Shown: positions 36,307-47,300, counted from the stretch's first letter. The stretch is DNA of 64,000 nucleotides from Bartonella machadoae (GCF_022559585.1 NZ_CP087114.1:723095-787094); one strand, 5' to 3'. Translations and numbers: made by a program. Notes: a model not told the origin generated them from the letters alone.

Positions 36307-36501
36307 TTTTGCTCCTTTCTAAACTGTTTTTTACCCACACACCAACCCCACTTATGACGTGCAAATAAGTGACTTTAATTGATTGAACATAATATGATTT
36401 GAATTGAGAGAATCTTACAATATTCGGGGGTCTCATTCAATATGCAAAACAGTAAATTATCATTATAAATCAATACGTTGTCTTAATGAGAAGGCGGTGT
36501 T

Positions 36502-37029
36502 GTGAAAAGAACTAAAAAAAGGGGACGCCCCAGAAAATTAGGGCAGTTAAGAGAGCCAAATGGACGCATTTCAAGAGCAAAAACACCGCGTGAACCTGTT
36601 GATCACTTGGCACTAACAACACGTGCTAAGCGCTTTGGTTTAACGCTACAAGAGGCAAAAAATCCACTTTCTGGCACCTATATCGGGCGGCTTTGTTTGC
36701 AAGGCGTGTTGACTCAAGAGCAGTATGACGCCGCACAGCAATATCTCCAGATAAGAAACGACTATCTTTGTGCAAAAGGCTTGCCAAACGCTATTTATGA
36801 TGATGTGTCTACAAGTTCAGACCAAAAGAGTCTTGAACAATGGGTTGAAAAAGCAACCCATCACTATCAAGCCGTGCAAGAGGTCATAAAAGAAGCGCAA
36901 TGCCTTTATAGGCAGTACAACCTTTACGCAGCAATGCAATATCTTGTTATAGAAGATCAAATGCTACCGCATCTCGTGAGTTCATTGCGTATCGCTCTTA
37001 ATGCGCTTCAGAAACATTTTGATCGTTAG
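36502..37029 (+). CDS. Prophage protein upstream of terminase, unknown function
   Basis: 175 residues with a GTG start at 36502 (AAGGCGG upstream). A basic N-terminus (MKRTKKRGRPRKLGQLREPN) resembles an AT-hook-like segment (KRGRPRK), followed by a helical body. Found just before terminase, as DNA-binding packaging accessory proteins often are; the role is inferred from position only. It was the next gene after ssb before E1 inserted. Confidence 0.6.
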   Translation: MKRTKKRGRPRKLGQLREPNGRISRAKTPREPVDHLALTTRAKRFGLTLQEAKNPLSGTYIGRLCLQGVLTQEQYDAAQQYLQIRNDYLCAKGLPNAIYDDVSTSSDQKSLEQWVEKATHHYQAVQEVIKEAQCLYRQYNLYAAMQYLVIEDQMLPHLVSSLRIALNALQKHFDR

Positions 37030-37454
37030 ACAATTCTCCAAATAAACTTGATCAACGCTATCAACGCTATTAAACTCAAGAGGAACGCTATAATTAGTCC
37101 TAAATATTTCATTATACCAATAAACATTGCCACTCCTAAAATTGCTATTAGTATTATTGGATTAATTACACCAAACGACGCTATAGCTGTTAAGAATACT
37201 GTTATGAAATGACAGTACAAAAGCGCATTAAATGTGTTGTCAATATTTTCAGCTTTTAAACTTAGATCTCCCATTTCTTTAAGTGCCCCTATATAACCCA
37301 CATGCGATAATAATGCTACACCTATTGGTATAGCTAATCTGTCTTGGTGTACGTGGTCTAATCCGAAGGGATTGAAAGCCAGTATCATCAAGCAAATTAT
37401 AAAAGATAATGGCAGGCATAAAATTAGTGTAAATAGTTGTTTTTTCGAGATCAT
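37026..37454 (-). CDS. Polytopic membrane protein on the opposite strand, possible lysogenic-conversion gene
   Basis: 142 residues with four to five hydrophobic segments (LFTLILCLPLSFIICLMILAF, HFITVFLTAIASFGVI, IILIAILGVAMFIGIM, LIIAFLLSLIALIALIKF). It is transcribed against the surrounding late genes, with a 4-nt convergent overlap. Opposite orientation, AT-rich composition and membrane character are typical of prophage 'moron' genes such as superinfection-exclusion proteins. No family recognised. Confidence 0.6.
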   Translation of the reverse strand: MISKKQLFTLILCLPLSFIICLMILAFNPFGLDHVHQDRLAIPIGVALLSHVGYIGALKEMGDLSLKAENIDNTFNALLYCHFITVFLTAIASFGVINPIILIAILGVAMFIGIMKYLGLIIAFLLSLIALIALIKFIWRIV

Positions 37455-37542
37455 TGAAATTTCAATCTTATAATCAATTTAAATTTTACCTTTCCTCTAT
37501 AATTGATTCCCTTTGAATATATCAATATGTGTTATTTTATTG

Positions 37543-37650
37543 TTGACAATGTGTTGCAAATCGTATTTAATGACAAATGCGGCACTGGTCGTATTGTATC
37601 TAGACGAAGGGCAGTGCAGTGAGGAAATCCCCGCATTTGCGGGGTTTTTT
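37543..37650 (+). ncRNA. Promoter, structured short transcript and strong terminator ahead of terminase
   Basis: TTGACA (37543-37548) and TTTAAT (37566-37571) with a 17-nt spacer form a good promoter. About 80 nt follow, with a GCACTG...CAGTGC stem-loop, and end in CCCCGC-ATTT-GCGGGG (37629-37644) plus six T (37645-37650), an ideal rho-independent terminator. A short RNA of roughly 75 nt is therefore predicted. It may be a separate small RNA or an antitermination leader for the terminase genes, which start 22 nt later. Confidence 0.55.
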
Positions 37651-37671
37651 ATTATCGGGAGGGAGTATTTT

Positions 37672-38004
37672 ATGACATCAGAAAATACAGAGCCAACTCC
37701 AGCAGTCAAAAGAAAATGGATACCACCTAGAGCTGGGATAGGGCGTGTTAAAGGCGTTCCCAATAAAATGACCCGCATTTTAAAAGAGGCAGTGGTGAGG
37801 GCTGCTGAAAATGCCGGCAATAAAATAGGCAATGAGGGTTTAATCTCTTATTTGGAAAAGCAAGCAATGGATTGCCCCGCTGCTTATTTAGCACTGCTTG
37901 GCAAGGTGTTGCCTTTACAGGTTACTGGTGAGGACGGCGGAGCAGTAAAGATCATAGGGCGTGTTGAAATCGCTCCTTTAATCGATGACGATAAGACAGA
38001 TTAA
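37672..38004 (+). CDS. Terminase small subunit-like protein
   Basis: 110 residues from the ATG at 37672 (Shine-Dalgarno GGGAGGGAG); in-frame codons before it lie in the terminator. Features: RAGIGRVKGVPNKMTRILKEAVVRAAENAG (DNA-binding-type start common to phage small terminases) and CPAAYLALLGKVLPLQVTGEDGG, typical of DUF5681-like packaging proteins. It overlaps the large subunit gene by 20 nt. Confidence 0.75.
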   Translation: MTSENTEPTPAVKRKWIPPRAGIGRVKGVPNKMTRILKEAVVRAAENAGNKIGNEGLISYLEKQAMDCPAAYLALLGKVLPLQVTGEDGGAVKIIGRVEIAPLIDDDKTD

Positions 38005-38747
38005 GATAGTACCAAAACTGATACCAATCTTTTCAGGCACGGCAGCAGTGCGTGCGGCTTGGGGAGGGCGGGGTTCAGGCAAGACAAGATCATTTGCCTT
38101 GATGGCGGCTTTAAAGGGCTATCAATTTGGTATGGGAGGGATATCGGGGACTATCCTTTGTGCACGTCAATTTCAGAATTCGCTCGCAGAAAGTTCTTTG
38201 GAGGAGATCAAACGCGCTATTGAAGCCCATGATTTCTTAAAGGACTATTATAAGGTTGGGGAGTCTTCAATTAAGTCTCGTGATGGTCGTATCGCCTTTC
38301 AGTTTTCAGGTCTTGACCGTAATATAGCAAGCATTAAGTCGATGGGGCGTATTTTGCTTTGTTGGGTTGATGAAGCAGAGCCTGTTACGGAAACGGCTTG
38401 GCAAACGCTAATACCGACTTTACGTGAGGAAGGTGAGGGATGGCGTGCAGAGTTATGGGTTACATGGAATCCATTGCGTGAGAATGCTCCTGTTGAGAAG
38501 CGGTTTCGCTTTTCTGATAATGAGGCAATTAAGCGTGTTGAGATTAACTGGTCAGATAATCCAAAGTTTCCAAAGATTTTGAATGAAGCGCGGTTGGATG
38601 ATCTAAGAAATCGTCCAGAGAGCTATAAGCATATTTGGGAAGGGAATTATCTCAAAGCCGTTCAGGGCGCTTACTTTCAAAAAGAGATGTTGGCAGCCGA
38701 GCAGGAGGGGCGAATAGGGCGTGTTTCTCGTGACCCTTTGATGCAAA
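37985..38747 (+). pseudogene. terL: Terminase large subunit, N-terminal ATPase part, split by island E2
   Basis: Walker A AAWGGRGSGKTRSF (about residues 24-34), Walker B ILLCWVDEAEP, coupling motif VTWNP. The coding sequence is cut at RDPLMQ (38738-38747, TTGATGCAAA) and continues after E2 at 54040-54049 as LMQIRAFWDIGGTG. Joining 37985-38747 with 54050-54615 gives exactly 443 codons, in frame and of normal length. In the present state a truncated protein would read 4 residues into E2. The gene powers DNA packaging, so the prophage should be unable to package. Confidence 0.9.
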
Positions 38748-38761
38748 ATAAGATATTGTAA

Positions 38762-39530
38762 CAAAAAATACAATAAAGTCAATAGCTTGAGTGTAATTAT
38801 TTTATTTGAATCCCCATAAGAATCCATACTTTTATGCACGATTCAATTGAACATTTTTTACAAACAATAGCCATCTATAAACAGAGCATAAAAAGCAAGT
38901 CATGATGCCAATATTATAACAGATGAGAGCATTCAAATGAAATGCAAAGCAGTTATCATTCATAACAGGTCATAAATTTTACAAGACGTTTTTATCATAA
39001 TAAATCGCATTGTTAAAACTATATGCTTTTAATGATAGAATGCAAAACACGTTTCAAAAGCTGTTTTGATAATACGGTTAAAGTAATAAATGCAATTTGA
39101 ATTGAGTGATTAAGGACTCCTCAAAAATGAAGGCATCTTTTTTCATAAGCAGAGAGAAGTTGAGAGTTGATATAACTTTACAAAGCGTTTTGAGAAGGTG
39201 CTTTCTTACAAATTAACCGCTTTAAAAATGAGGGCATTGTTATGAATAGGTTTTAAACCATCACAAAGCTAATAGGCTTTTAAATGTGATAATCTAAAAG
39301 AACGCTTTCATAATCATTCCTTTATATTATTTTGGATAAGTTTTTATAAAGCGAATACAAAGCTTGCAATATAATACATTTTGTATATAGCCACTTGCTA
39401 TCAATTTCTTTTATAGAGTTCCTTAATATATTCATTCATAAAGCCGCGTCACGTAAAAATGGCACGGCTTTCTTTTTTGCACTCTTGTCTTTTGAAATGG
39501 CATGAAACCAACGCCCCCCGCATTTGGTAT
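38762..39530. other. Non-coding left end of island E2
   Basis: Related to 21041-21905 and 56649-57608 throughout, though with small deletions. It holds the words TCAAAAATGA and AAAAATGAGGGC and the hairpin AAAGCCGCGTCAC...GGCACGGCTTT (about 39440-39473) just past the beta-helix operon. No gene seen. Confidence 0.5.
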
Positions 39531-40313
39531 TTATTCTTCAGTATCAACAATCTCGATAAGAATATCGCTCTTATTAACCTCCTTATTTTTTGGAACCTCT
39601 CTTATCTCACTTTTTCGATTCAGTTTTGCACGCCCACAAGCACGACCAAAGACCTTGATAGTATGAGAAACCTGAGCTTTTCCATAAACAGAGCCATAAA
39701 TTTGTGCACAGCCACTCACTTTTGCATAATCATAAACCTTGCCATAAATCTTTGCACGGCTATTAACAACAGCATAGCCATAAACATGCGCAGTGCTAAA
39801 AAGACAAGCAGAGCCTAACACCCTAGCGTTGCCATAAAGCCTTGCATATTCAAAAAGATAACTATTATGAAAAAGATGCGCATTGCCATAAACATGGGCT
39901 TCAATTGAAACGCGACTATTGCCATAGACACGAGCCTTGCCATAAACATAGCCAGCCACATGCGCACTATCATAAACAAATGCATTGTCATAAATTTTTG
40001 CATATTGAGAAATAAATACCTTATCATGCACCTGAGCATTGCCATAGACAAGACCACAAATTTGCGCATTGCCTCGTATTTTTGCATTGTCATAAACACG
40101 GGCATGTTTATAAACCAATGCATCATCATAAACCCAGCAAAGACCGTTATGAGAAAGATTTTCTTCCTTTTCAATAAAACCGCCCAGTTGACCAGCCTTG
40201 ACATCAGAAAAGCTTTTTAAAGCCTGAATGCGATAAAGCGTTGTAATTTTTTGTGTAATTTTATCTTTCAGTTGTTTTGTTTCATTAGTTAGTTTGTATT
40301 TTTTGGACATCAT
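39531..40313 (-). CDS. Hexapeptide-repeat protein, E2 gene 4
   Basis: 260 residues from the ATG at 40313 (MMSKKYKLTNETK), almost identical to the E1 protein at 21906 (differences such as YDDALVYKH for YDNALVYKH, FSTAHVYGY for FSYAHVYGY). Cap, about 28 repeats, polar tail. Last gene of the E2 operon. Confidence 0.7.
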   Translation of the reverse strand: MMSKKYKLTNETKQLKDKITQKITTLYRIQALKSFSDVKAGQLGGFIEKEENLSHNGLCWVYDDALVYKHARVYDNAKIRGNAQICGLVYGNAQVHDKVFISQYAKIYDNAFVYDSAHVAGYVYGKARVYGNSRVSIEAHVYGNAHLFHNSYLFEYARLYGNARVLGSACLFSTAHVYGYAVVNSRAKIYGKVYDYAKVSGCAQIYGSVYGKAQVSHTIKVFGRACGRAKLNRKSEIREVPKNKEVNKSDILIEIVDTEE

Positions 40314-40389
40314 AAGACCCCTCACAATCTCTCTTGTGAAAAAAGTTGCATGGAAAATATTGGAAAAATGGAGTGACCGCCGCGGCGCT

Positions 40390-40887
40390 CTAAATGTTTA
40401 AAAAGGCTTTATTACGCAGCCAGATGATTTTTATTTCATTATTGGAAAGCAATTCGATATAAGACCTTGTTTCAATATCATCACGAGTCTTTTCTAAAAT
40501 CATAACAATGCCGTGACTATGAGCATTCTCATAAATATGAACATGATTGACGATACGGGCGTGATCATAAATTTGTGCATTGCCATAGACATGGGCATGG
40601 TCATAAATGATCGATTTACCAAGAACGATTGCATTGCCATAGACATAACCAGCAATAATAGCGTTATGATAGACCCTAGCATTCTCATAAACACGACCGG
40701 AGTTTAAAACCAGAGCATTACCATAAACCCAGCAATTGCCATCATGAGAAAGGTTACTCTCATCTTCGATAAAGCCGCCCAGTTGACCAGCCTTGACATC
40801 AGAAAAGCTTTTTAAAGCCTGAATGCGATAAAGTATGTGATTAGCAAAGAGACGCGTTTCATTTGTAAGTGCAAATTTCTTTTGCAT
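40390..40887 (-). CDS. Hexapeptide-repeat protein, E2 gene 3
   Basis: 165 residues (MQKKFALTNETRLFANHILYRIQALKSFSDVKAGQLGGFIEDESN). About 12 repeats and the same non-repeat tail as 22762 (EKTRDDIETRSYIELLSNNEIKIIWLRNKAF). N-terminus differs from the E1 counterpart and matches the E3 one. Confidence 0.7.
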   Translation of the reverse strand: MQKKFALTNETRLFANHILYRIQALKSFSDVKAGQLGGFIEDESNLSHDGNCWVYGNALVLNSGRVYENARVYHNAIIAGYVYGNAIVLGKSIIYDHAHVYGNAQIYDHARIVNHVHIYENAHSHGIVMILEKTRDDIETRSYIELLSNNEIKIIWLRNKAFLNI

Positions 40888-40975
40888 AGGAACAATCCTT
40901 ATAGAATATGAGATTTGAAATGAAAGATTTGGAAAGCAGGCGCCCCCGCAACGCCTGTTATTTACGTTGCTTTAT

Positions 40976-42151
40976 TTATGGTTTTGTTATTTTACCAATA
41001 TCTTCATAAATTTTTTGATTGCCATTAACCACGGCATTGCCTGAAATTTTTATTAAATAACAAACATATGCGTTATTATCAATGAAAGCATCATCATAAA
41101 CACGAGCATACCAATCAATACGAGCAGAACCTGAGATTTTTGCATTTCCATAAATAAAACCACTCACATACGCATTATGAGAAATTTTTGCATTCTCATA
41201 AATTTTTGCCTCATAAAGGATATTGGCTTTATTACAAACCATGGCATTGCCATAAACTTGACCACGCACTATAGCATTGTCATAAATTTGCGCATTGTCA
41301 TAAACATGGGCATTGCCTCCAAAAACCCATGCCTTATCACGAACCACGGCATTGCCATAAACACAAGCATTTCTATTAATAAGGGCATTGCCATATATTT
41401 TTGCATTTTCATACACACGGGCATCACGAGAAACGGTAGCATTATCATAAACCCAGCAATTGCCATCATGGGATAAATTGCTTTCATTTTCGATAAAACC
41501 ACCCAATTGACCAGCCTTGACATCATCAAAATCTCTTAATGCGCGAATGCGGTGTAAAGTAACCCCATCACGAATGCAGCTTTCATTTGTTAATTCATAT
41601 TTTTTTGTTATGGGTAAATCAACACAAACATTGTCACAAGGTTTAGATACACAGGAGAGCTTTGTATTGCCTTCAATACGGGTATACCAACTCACAAAGG
41701 CATTACCATAAACTTTTGCCTTATCTCTTATAACAGCCTTATCACATACAGCAGCATTCTCAAAAACATGGGCATATTTGTAAACAAAAGCATCCCCATA
41801 AACCAAGGCATTATCATAAATTTTTGCATTGTCATAAATACTTGCAAAATCAAAAACTTTAGCATTGTCACAGACCGTTGCATTATCGAAAACACTAGCA
41901 TAATTGAAAATTTTCGCATTATCAGAAACATGGGCATTATTATACACACATGCCTCGTTACCAACCCAGCAATTGCCATCATGAGAGAGGTTATCTTCGT
42001 TTTCAATAAAGCCACCTAACTCTCCAATTTTAATATCATCAAAGTCTCTTAAAGCCCGAATGCGATAAAGGGTGCTATTAGCACATACACGGGTTTCATT
42101 TGTTAATTCATATTTTTTGGATACAATTTTAGATACATTTATAGTGGTCAT
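40976..42151 (-). CDS. Double hexapeptide-repeat protein with two cap domains, E2 gene 2
   Basis: 391 residues from the ATG at 42151 (MTTINVSKIVSKKYELTNE). Two complete units follow each other: cap 1 (SKKYELTNETRVCANSTLYRI), about 20 repeats, a cysteine-containing linker (SKPCDNVCVDLPI), then cap 2 (TKKYELTNESCIRDGVTLHRI) with about 28 repeats. The first half resembles E1 gene 2, the second E3 gene 1, so it looks like an in-frame fusion of two operon genes with loss of the intergenic hairpin. Confidence 0.7.
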   Translation of the reverse strand: MTTINVSKIVSKKYELTNETRVCANSTLYRIRALRDFDDIKIGELGGFIENEDNLSHDGNCWVGNEACVYNNAHVSDNAKIFNYASVFDNATVCDNAKVFDFASIYDNAKIYDNALVYGDAFVYKYAHVFENAAVCDKAVIRDKAKVYGNAFVSWYTRIEGNTKLSCVSKPCDNVCVDLPITKKYELTNESCIRDGVTLHRIRALRDFDDVKAGQLGGFIENESNLSHDGNCWVYDNATVSRDARVYENAKIYGNALINRNACVYGNAVVRDKAWVFGGNAHVYDNAQIYDNAIVRGQVYGNAMVCNKANILYEAKIYENAKISHNAYVSGFIYGNAKISGSARIDWYARVYDDAFIDNNAYVCYLIKISGNAVVNGNQKIYEDIGKITKP

Positions 42152-42232
42152 AGGTAAGTTCCCAATCTTAATAATCAATAAAATTTGAATGAAGTCTAGA
42201 GAGGGGCGCCCCCGCCGCACCCGCGGTGTTAT

Positions 42233-42967
42233 TTATGCAGCTTGATTTTCATCTTCAGAATTGCAATCATATTCGTAATCATCATCATAACCATAATCAT
42301 CATAATATTCGTGACGATAGTAATCATCTTCACTACCCAATTCGGGATATGCCTCGTCCCAAATATGATCATCAGAAGTTAAAGAGGCGGCACTATGTAC
42401 ATAAGAATTGCCTGAGATAAGAGCCCCACAAACCACGGCATCATCAAAGACACGGGAATCATCACAAATGTGAGAAGCGCCACTTATTTTTGCATTGCCA
42501 CCGACATGGGCATTATCACATATGACAGCATCATCAGAAACATGGGCATAATTCGTTACAGAGGCGTTATCATAAATTTTTGCATTCCCTTCAATTGCAA
42601 CAGCATTTTGCACATGGGCATTGCCATAAAGTTTTGCATTGCCTTTTATTGTACGACCTTCGAAAATCGCATTTCCATAAATTTTTGCCTTGCCATAAAC
42701 GTCGACAAAATAACCTTTTATTTTTGCATTTCCAAAAACACGAGCCTTTTCAAAGACACGAGCCTGATCATAAACCCAGCAGTCCCCATCATGAGAGAGG
42801 TTACTTTCCTTTTCGATATACCCCCCAAGGTCACCTTTTTTGACATCAGCAAAGTCTTTTAAAGCACGTATACGGTATAATAAGTGACCATTGACGCATT
42901 GCATATCATATGTGAATTCATATTTTTTGGATGAGATAACGGGGGTGTTTTTAACTGTAGATTTCAT
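42233..42967 (-). CDS. Hexapeptide-repeat protein with acidic C-terminus, E2 gene 1
   Basis: 244 residues from the ATG at 42967 (MKSTVKNTPVISSKKYEF); the frame is open further upstream into the leader RNA, but the Shine-Dalgarno TAAGGA supports 42967. From SSKKYEF on it is nearly identical to the E1 protein at 24922, including the acidic Tyr/Asp tail, while the N-terminal dozen residues and the leader differ. The ribosome-binding site CAGTAAGGA pairs with the C4-like RNA loop. Confidence 0.72.
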   Translation of the reverse strand: MKSTVKNTPVISSKKYEFTYDMQCVNGHLLYRIRALKDFADVKKGDLGGYIEKESNLSHDGDCWVYDQARVFEKARVFGNAKIKGYFVDVYGKAKIYGNAIFEGRTIKGNAKLYGNAHVQNAVAIEGNAKIYDNASVTNYAHVSDDAVICDNAHVGGNAKISGASHICDDSRVFDDAVVCGALISGNSYVHSAASLTSDDHIWDEAYPELGSEDDYYRHEYYDDYGYDDDYEYDCNSEDENQAA

Positions 42968-43018
42968 AATTAAATCCTTACTGATTAGATGTTTTTCATT
43001 AACAACCCTATAAGGGCA

Positions 43019-43100
43019 TCGGGTGTTGAAAAACACGGCAGTAAGTCCGTTGCTTACACTTTTCCCTAATAAGGGTATTGTATGGTGTAAGCACACCCGA
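43019..43100 (-). ncRNA. C4-like structured leader RNA, copy 4 (heads E2 beta-helix operon)
   Basis: Minus strand: outer stem TCGGGTGT (43093-43100) with ACACCCGA (43019-43026), all Watson-Crick here; inner stem GCTTACAC (43085-43092) with GTGTAAGC (43052-43059), fully compensated against GTTATGC/GCATAAC of other copies. Loop CTTACTG (43039-43045) is exactly complementary to CAGTAAG (42977-42983) at the Shine-Dalgarno of the gene at 42967. Confidence 0.78.
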
Positions 43101-44388
43101 CAGAATCTTAATATACTAACAAGAGCATAAAAGACAGCCAGTTTTTAAAAAGTATGGAAAAGATCTTACGTGATCCATTCGCTTACTGTTTCAGTGTTTT
43201 TCAATCACTTGAGTATTTATATAACAAAATACGTATTTATTGTCAACTATCTTTTATTATTTTTTGTGTTTTTTATAATTATTTTTTATACCATTATGTA
43301 TAAATATGCGTCATATGCTTATGAATATTTTCTGTTTTATTGCATCTATTTGACTCTATATTACGCAATTGCGTTATTTTTCTCTTTTAAACATCATAAT
43401 AACTAAAAACGCTCTCATAATGCCTATTTTTAACTTTATAACGCATCATTATTTTTATGAGATAATTTGTGAATATTTTTGTGAATTTTTTATAAGAGGT
43501 TTGTAATTTAAACAGCTTTATAGAGACCGCGTCTTTATAATCAGCGCTTTTGATTCAAATCTATTGTTTTGATTCATTCTCTATAGCCACCGCATCATTT
43601 TCATAAAACAAGGATAATATGATCATGCGGTTTTGATTTGTTATAAAAACATTTTGAATTCTTATATCATTATCAAAATACCTTTTTATGGGCTTTTGTC
43701 TCTTGTCAGTGATTAGCAGTTATTTTACCCCCTCATTTTTAAAAAAACTTTTCGATAAAAGTAAAAAACATTATATTTCAATATGTTAGTAAGTTTTGAG
43801 AAAAAAACCATCCCAATAAGATGATTTATATAGACAATTAATGATATCAATTGAATAAAACCTGTCAGTATCTGTCTAAAAATTGAACAGACAGCATTTA
43901 TGATTTTAATGAATAATTAAATCATGTTTTATGAGAGGGTATATAATCCTTTAAAGCCTTTCAAAAGACAAGAAATGGTTATGAAGCATGTTATAAAGAG
44001 TAACTTATCAATTTGAATGGGGTTTTGAGTTTTGAAACTTTGTGTTGTAAAGAAAAAAACACTAAAAAGATAAAAAACATTATATTCCAATATATTAAGT
44101 CTTATCAATTGTTCAAAAAACAATCTCTATTGATAAAGACAACCTATTCATACGCATAATTCTCTTTAAAGAGAACTTAAGAGATATGAAAGGCATCATT
44201 TGAGATTGCGATATAATCTTTTAAAGGCAATATGAGAGTGTCTAAAAGTGCAAGGCTTCTCTTTTTAGAATAGCGCATGGTAAATCATTCCTTTTAAGAT
44301 TGTACATAAGCAAGCTAATAAGAGAATATAGATGATGATTATAAGATCTATACCCTTATGAGATTGGCATGCTTCATAAGTCTTAAGT
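43101..44388. other. Non-coding region between C4-like RNA and restriction gene, E2
   Basis: Conserved with 25781-27073. Contains the left inverted-repeat arm (about 43726-43907). Short open frames on either strand have no family resemblance. A 60-bp stretch near 44060-44120 repeats part of the arm (AACATTATATTCCAATAT). Confidence 0.5.
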
Positions 44389-47300
44389 CTATTCAGTTTC
44401 TCTTAATTCTAGATTTGGTAGTTTCTTAACAATCTTCATTGTTTCTAAACTTACCGTAATAACCCTTTGGAATAATTCCAATGGATAAGCAGGGTTTCCA
44501 ACGGTCTCAATAGCATAGCGATTGGCATCATTAACAATGCCACTCTTTTTATCAGCCTTTACACATTGACGCCCCATAACCCATTCAAGAGCAGATTTAC
44601 CATTCACGATATACTCATAAGCTTCCTTAGGTATATCTGTTATCGTGATATTGCTATTGTAAATAACAGTAGTTTTATCCTTTTCCTTACTATTCTTGAT
44701 TTTTGCAAATTTCATTTCTGTAACGTAATAAAATTTCTCAGGATTAGAGATATCTGTAAGTTTTGGATTGCCTTTTTTAAAGGTCACAGGATAAGGCTCT
44801 ACCGTTTCATAATTGACGTGTAAATTGCCTAATTCACGACCCGCATTAACGAATGCCCAGAAATCTTCAGCGCTCTTTACGCAAGGGATGCGAGGGAGTT
44901 CTTTCACTAAATTATCAGCATAGCGAGCACGGTAATCTTCTGAATGCAAGAGACCGTAAACATAATAGAAGATATCATCTTTAGTGATGTTCTCATTAGG
45001 ATAAGCTGTTTTAAAATGTGCTAGTCCCTCATCAGTAATGGCATCATGGCGTTGTAAATCAGCAGCTTTGGTTTCTTCTGTAGAATTTGTAAATAAATGA
45101 GTTTGTTTTTTGTTTTTATCTTTTAAAACCGTAACATCTTCATAAATATAGCGTGGAAAGCATTGGCTAGTATCTATTGCATAGTAATCAGGTAAATTTT
45201 GACTCATCAAAACAGAAAAGCCACTTCGTGCTCCTAAACCTGTAACTTGTATCACCTTATTATCAACGGCTTTTCCTATCGGGAATATACGCGGCATTTG
45301 ATAAACCATTTCATTGAAAGTACGATTATAATAAAGCCATTGTCGTGTAAAAGGACGATACGAACTTTGTGTGAGATCTACTTCTTCAAATTCAAAAACT
45401 TTTCCTTTTACCAACTCTTGTTTCAGTGCACGACTCCAACTAATTTTTTTTGCATCCGAATTAACAAAATTGTTTATAGCATTGATACGTGTTCTACGGT
45501 CAGAATGTATATAGGTTTTATTAAAACGTTTTACTTCGCTATTATAGAACGTAATCGTATTCTTCATATTGTTTGCTAAAGATTCACGACTTGAGTTATA
45601 TACCCACGCATCACGATTGGTTTTTAGACCACAAGAATAAGTCTCAAAGAGCTTTTTATCATGCCCCTTTTTAACACCTATAGCTAGGAATGTTTTAAAA
45701 CTGTCATCACGTTGATTTATCCAATCTCCGTGTTCGTCTGGTGTAATGATTTTCCATTCTTGTTTTTGCGTAATACCACCAATGCTACCAAAGGACTTGA
45801 GTACAGACAGTTTCTTTTCTGTCGTAAGATTATTACCAATATCATGATAGTAAATTTTGCAATCTCCAGAAACATTGGGATTTTTGATAAATAATGTTAC
45901 GGCAATACCGGTCATACTACCATTACCAAAAACATTTTCGCCTTCTTGAGCTCGACCACCGCTTAACATGTTTTTGCGAATATCTCCTCGTAAATTAAGC
46001 ACATAAATACTGGTAAATTCCTTGGTTAAAGATTGTCGCAAGGTATTCATTGTTAACTTTTCCATATAACCAGAACCAGAAACAAAACCGATAACCCCAG
46101 CATTATCAATACGGTCACTTGCCCAGCGAATGGCACGAATATAACTATCATAAAGCGCCCGTATATTAGTTGCTTTTGAGTGAGCAGCATAGGTTTCACG
46201 AATACGGTTATCTAAAAGTGGATAAGGAGTGTTCTTGGCATTATCATTCTCATTCTTTTGCCCTACGGAATAAGGAGGATTGCCAAAGATAACTTCAATA
46301 TTCAGATTTTTCTGAAGTTCTAAATAGGCGCTGTTTTCCTCTAGTAAACCCTTCATCAGATCTTGCTTTTCAACCATCTGAAACGTATCGGTTAAACCAA
46401 TATGCTTAAAGGGAATATAATCTCCTTTCATAAGACTATGATAAGTCGATTCAATATTAATGGCAGCAATATAATAAGCTAAAAGAACAATCTCATTGGC
46501 ATGGATATCATGACGGAATTTATATTCCATATCCTCTGGTTTTATCAGATCAGATTGCAAAAGCCTTGTGATAAAGGTACCTGTTCCCGTAAAGGGGTCA
46601 AGGATAGAAACACCCCGTGAACCCAAGCTCTTGCCAAATTCCTTGCGTAAAACATCATCAACCGAATGAATAATAAAATCCACAACCTCAACAGGGGTAT
46701 AAACAATGCCAAGCCTATCCGTTATCTTTTTGAACGCCTTGGCAAAGAAACTTTCATAAAGAGTGATGATGAGGTTTTGTCTTGCTTGCGGGGTCGTAAT
46801 CCCAGAGGCACGTAATTTTACACTGTCATAGAATTCTTTAAGATCCTTCGACTCTTCTTCAATATTTGTCTTGTCTAATTCCTTTAAGATCTTTTCCATT
46901 GCTTGCGAGATGGCATTATTTTGGACAAATTGATTGCCATCAAACAAAGCTTCAAACACAGGACGCGTGACAAGATGCTGCGCGAGCATCTCAACAGCTT
47001 CCTCTTGCTTGATATCACTGTTTAAGTTGTTTTGTAATTCCTCGTGAAACGCATGAAAGGCATGAAAGGCTTCACTCTTTTCATCAGCAAGCATGTTTTG
47101 CAGGCGATTGATATGATTTTGCGCAATCTCAGCAACATTGCCAGCCCAGTTTTCCCAATAATCCGTAATGGCAAATTTCTTCGTTAAAAGGGTTATCAGA
47201 GCATTACGGAACTCTTTAAAAAAGGGTAATCTTGTTTGTACTCCAACACTTTGAGCAGGTTCATAGGCGGGTTTTCCTATCTTTAATCCCACACTTTCTG

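Larger units (their letters stand above)
21034..36489. mobile_element. Integrative satellite-like island E1 (~15.45 kb)
   Basis: The left boundary TTAATGA (21034-21040, overlapping the ssb stop) recurs at the right boundary (36483-36489). Contents from left to right: beta-helix operon, C4-like RNA, type ISP restriction enzyme, DUF3987 protein, primase remnant, AlpA-like regulator, P4-type integrase, all on the minus strand. The same order and largely the same sequence occur in E2 and E3. Integrase, AlpA, primase and a defence gene together resemble P4-like satellites; there are no capsid or packaging genes. Confidence 0.8.

Noticed and set aside
21034-36489. Insertion sequence or transposon explanation for the islands
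   Set aside because: No DDE transposase and no terminal inverted repeats at the boundaries; the tyrosine integrase and matching short direct repeats explain the ends.
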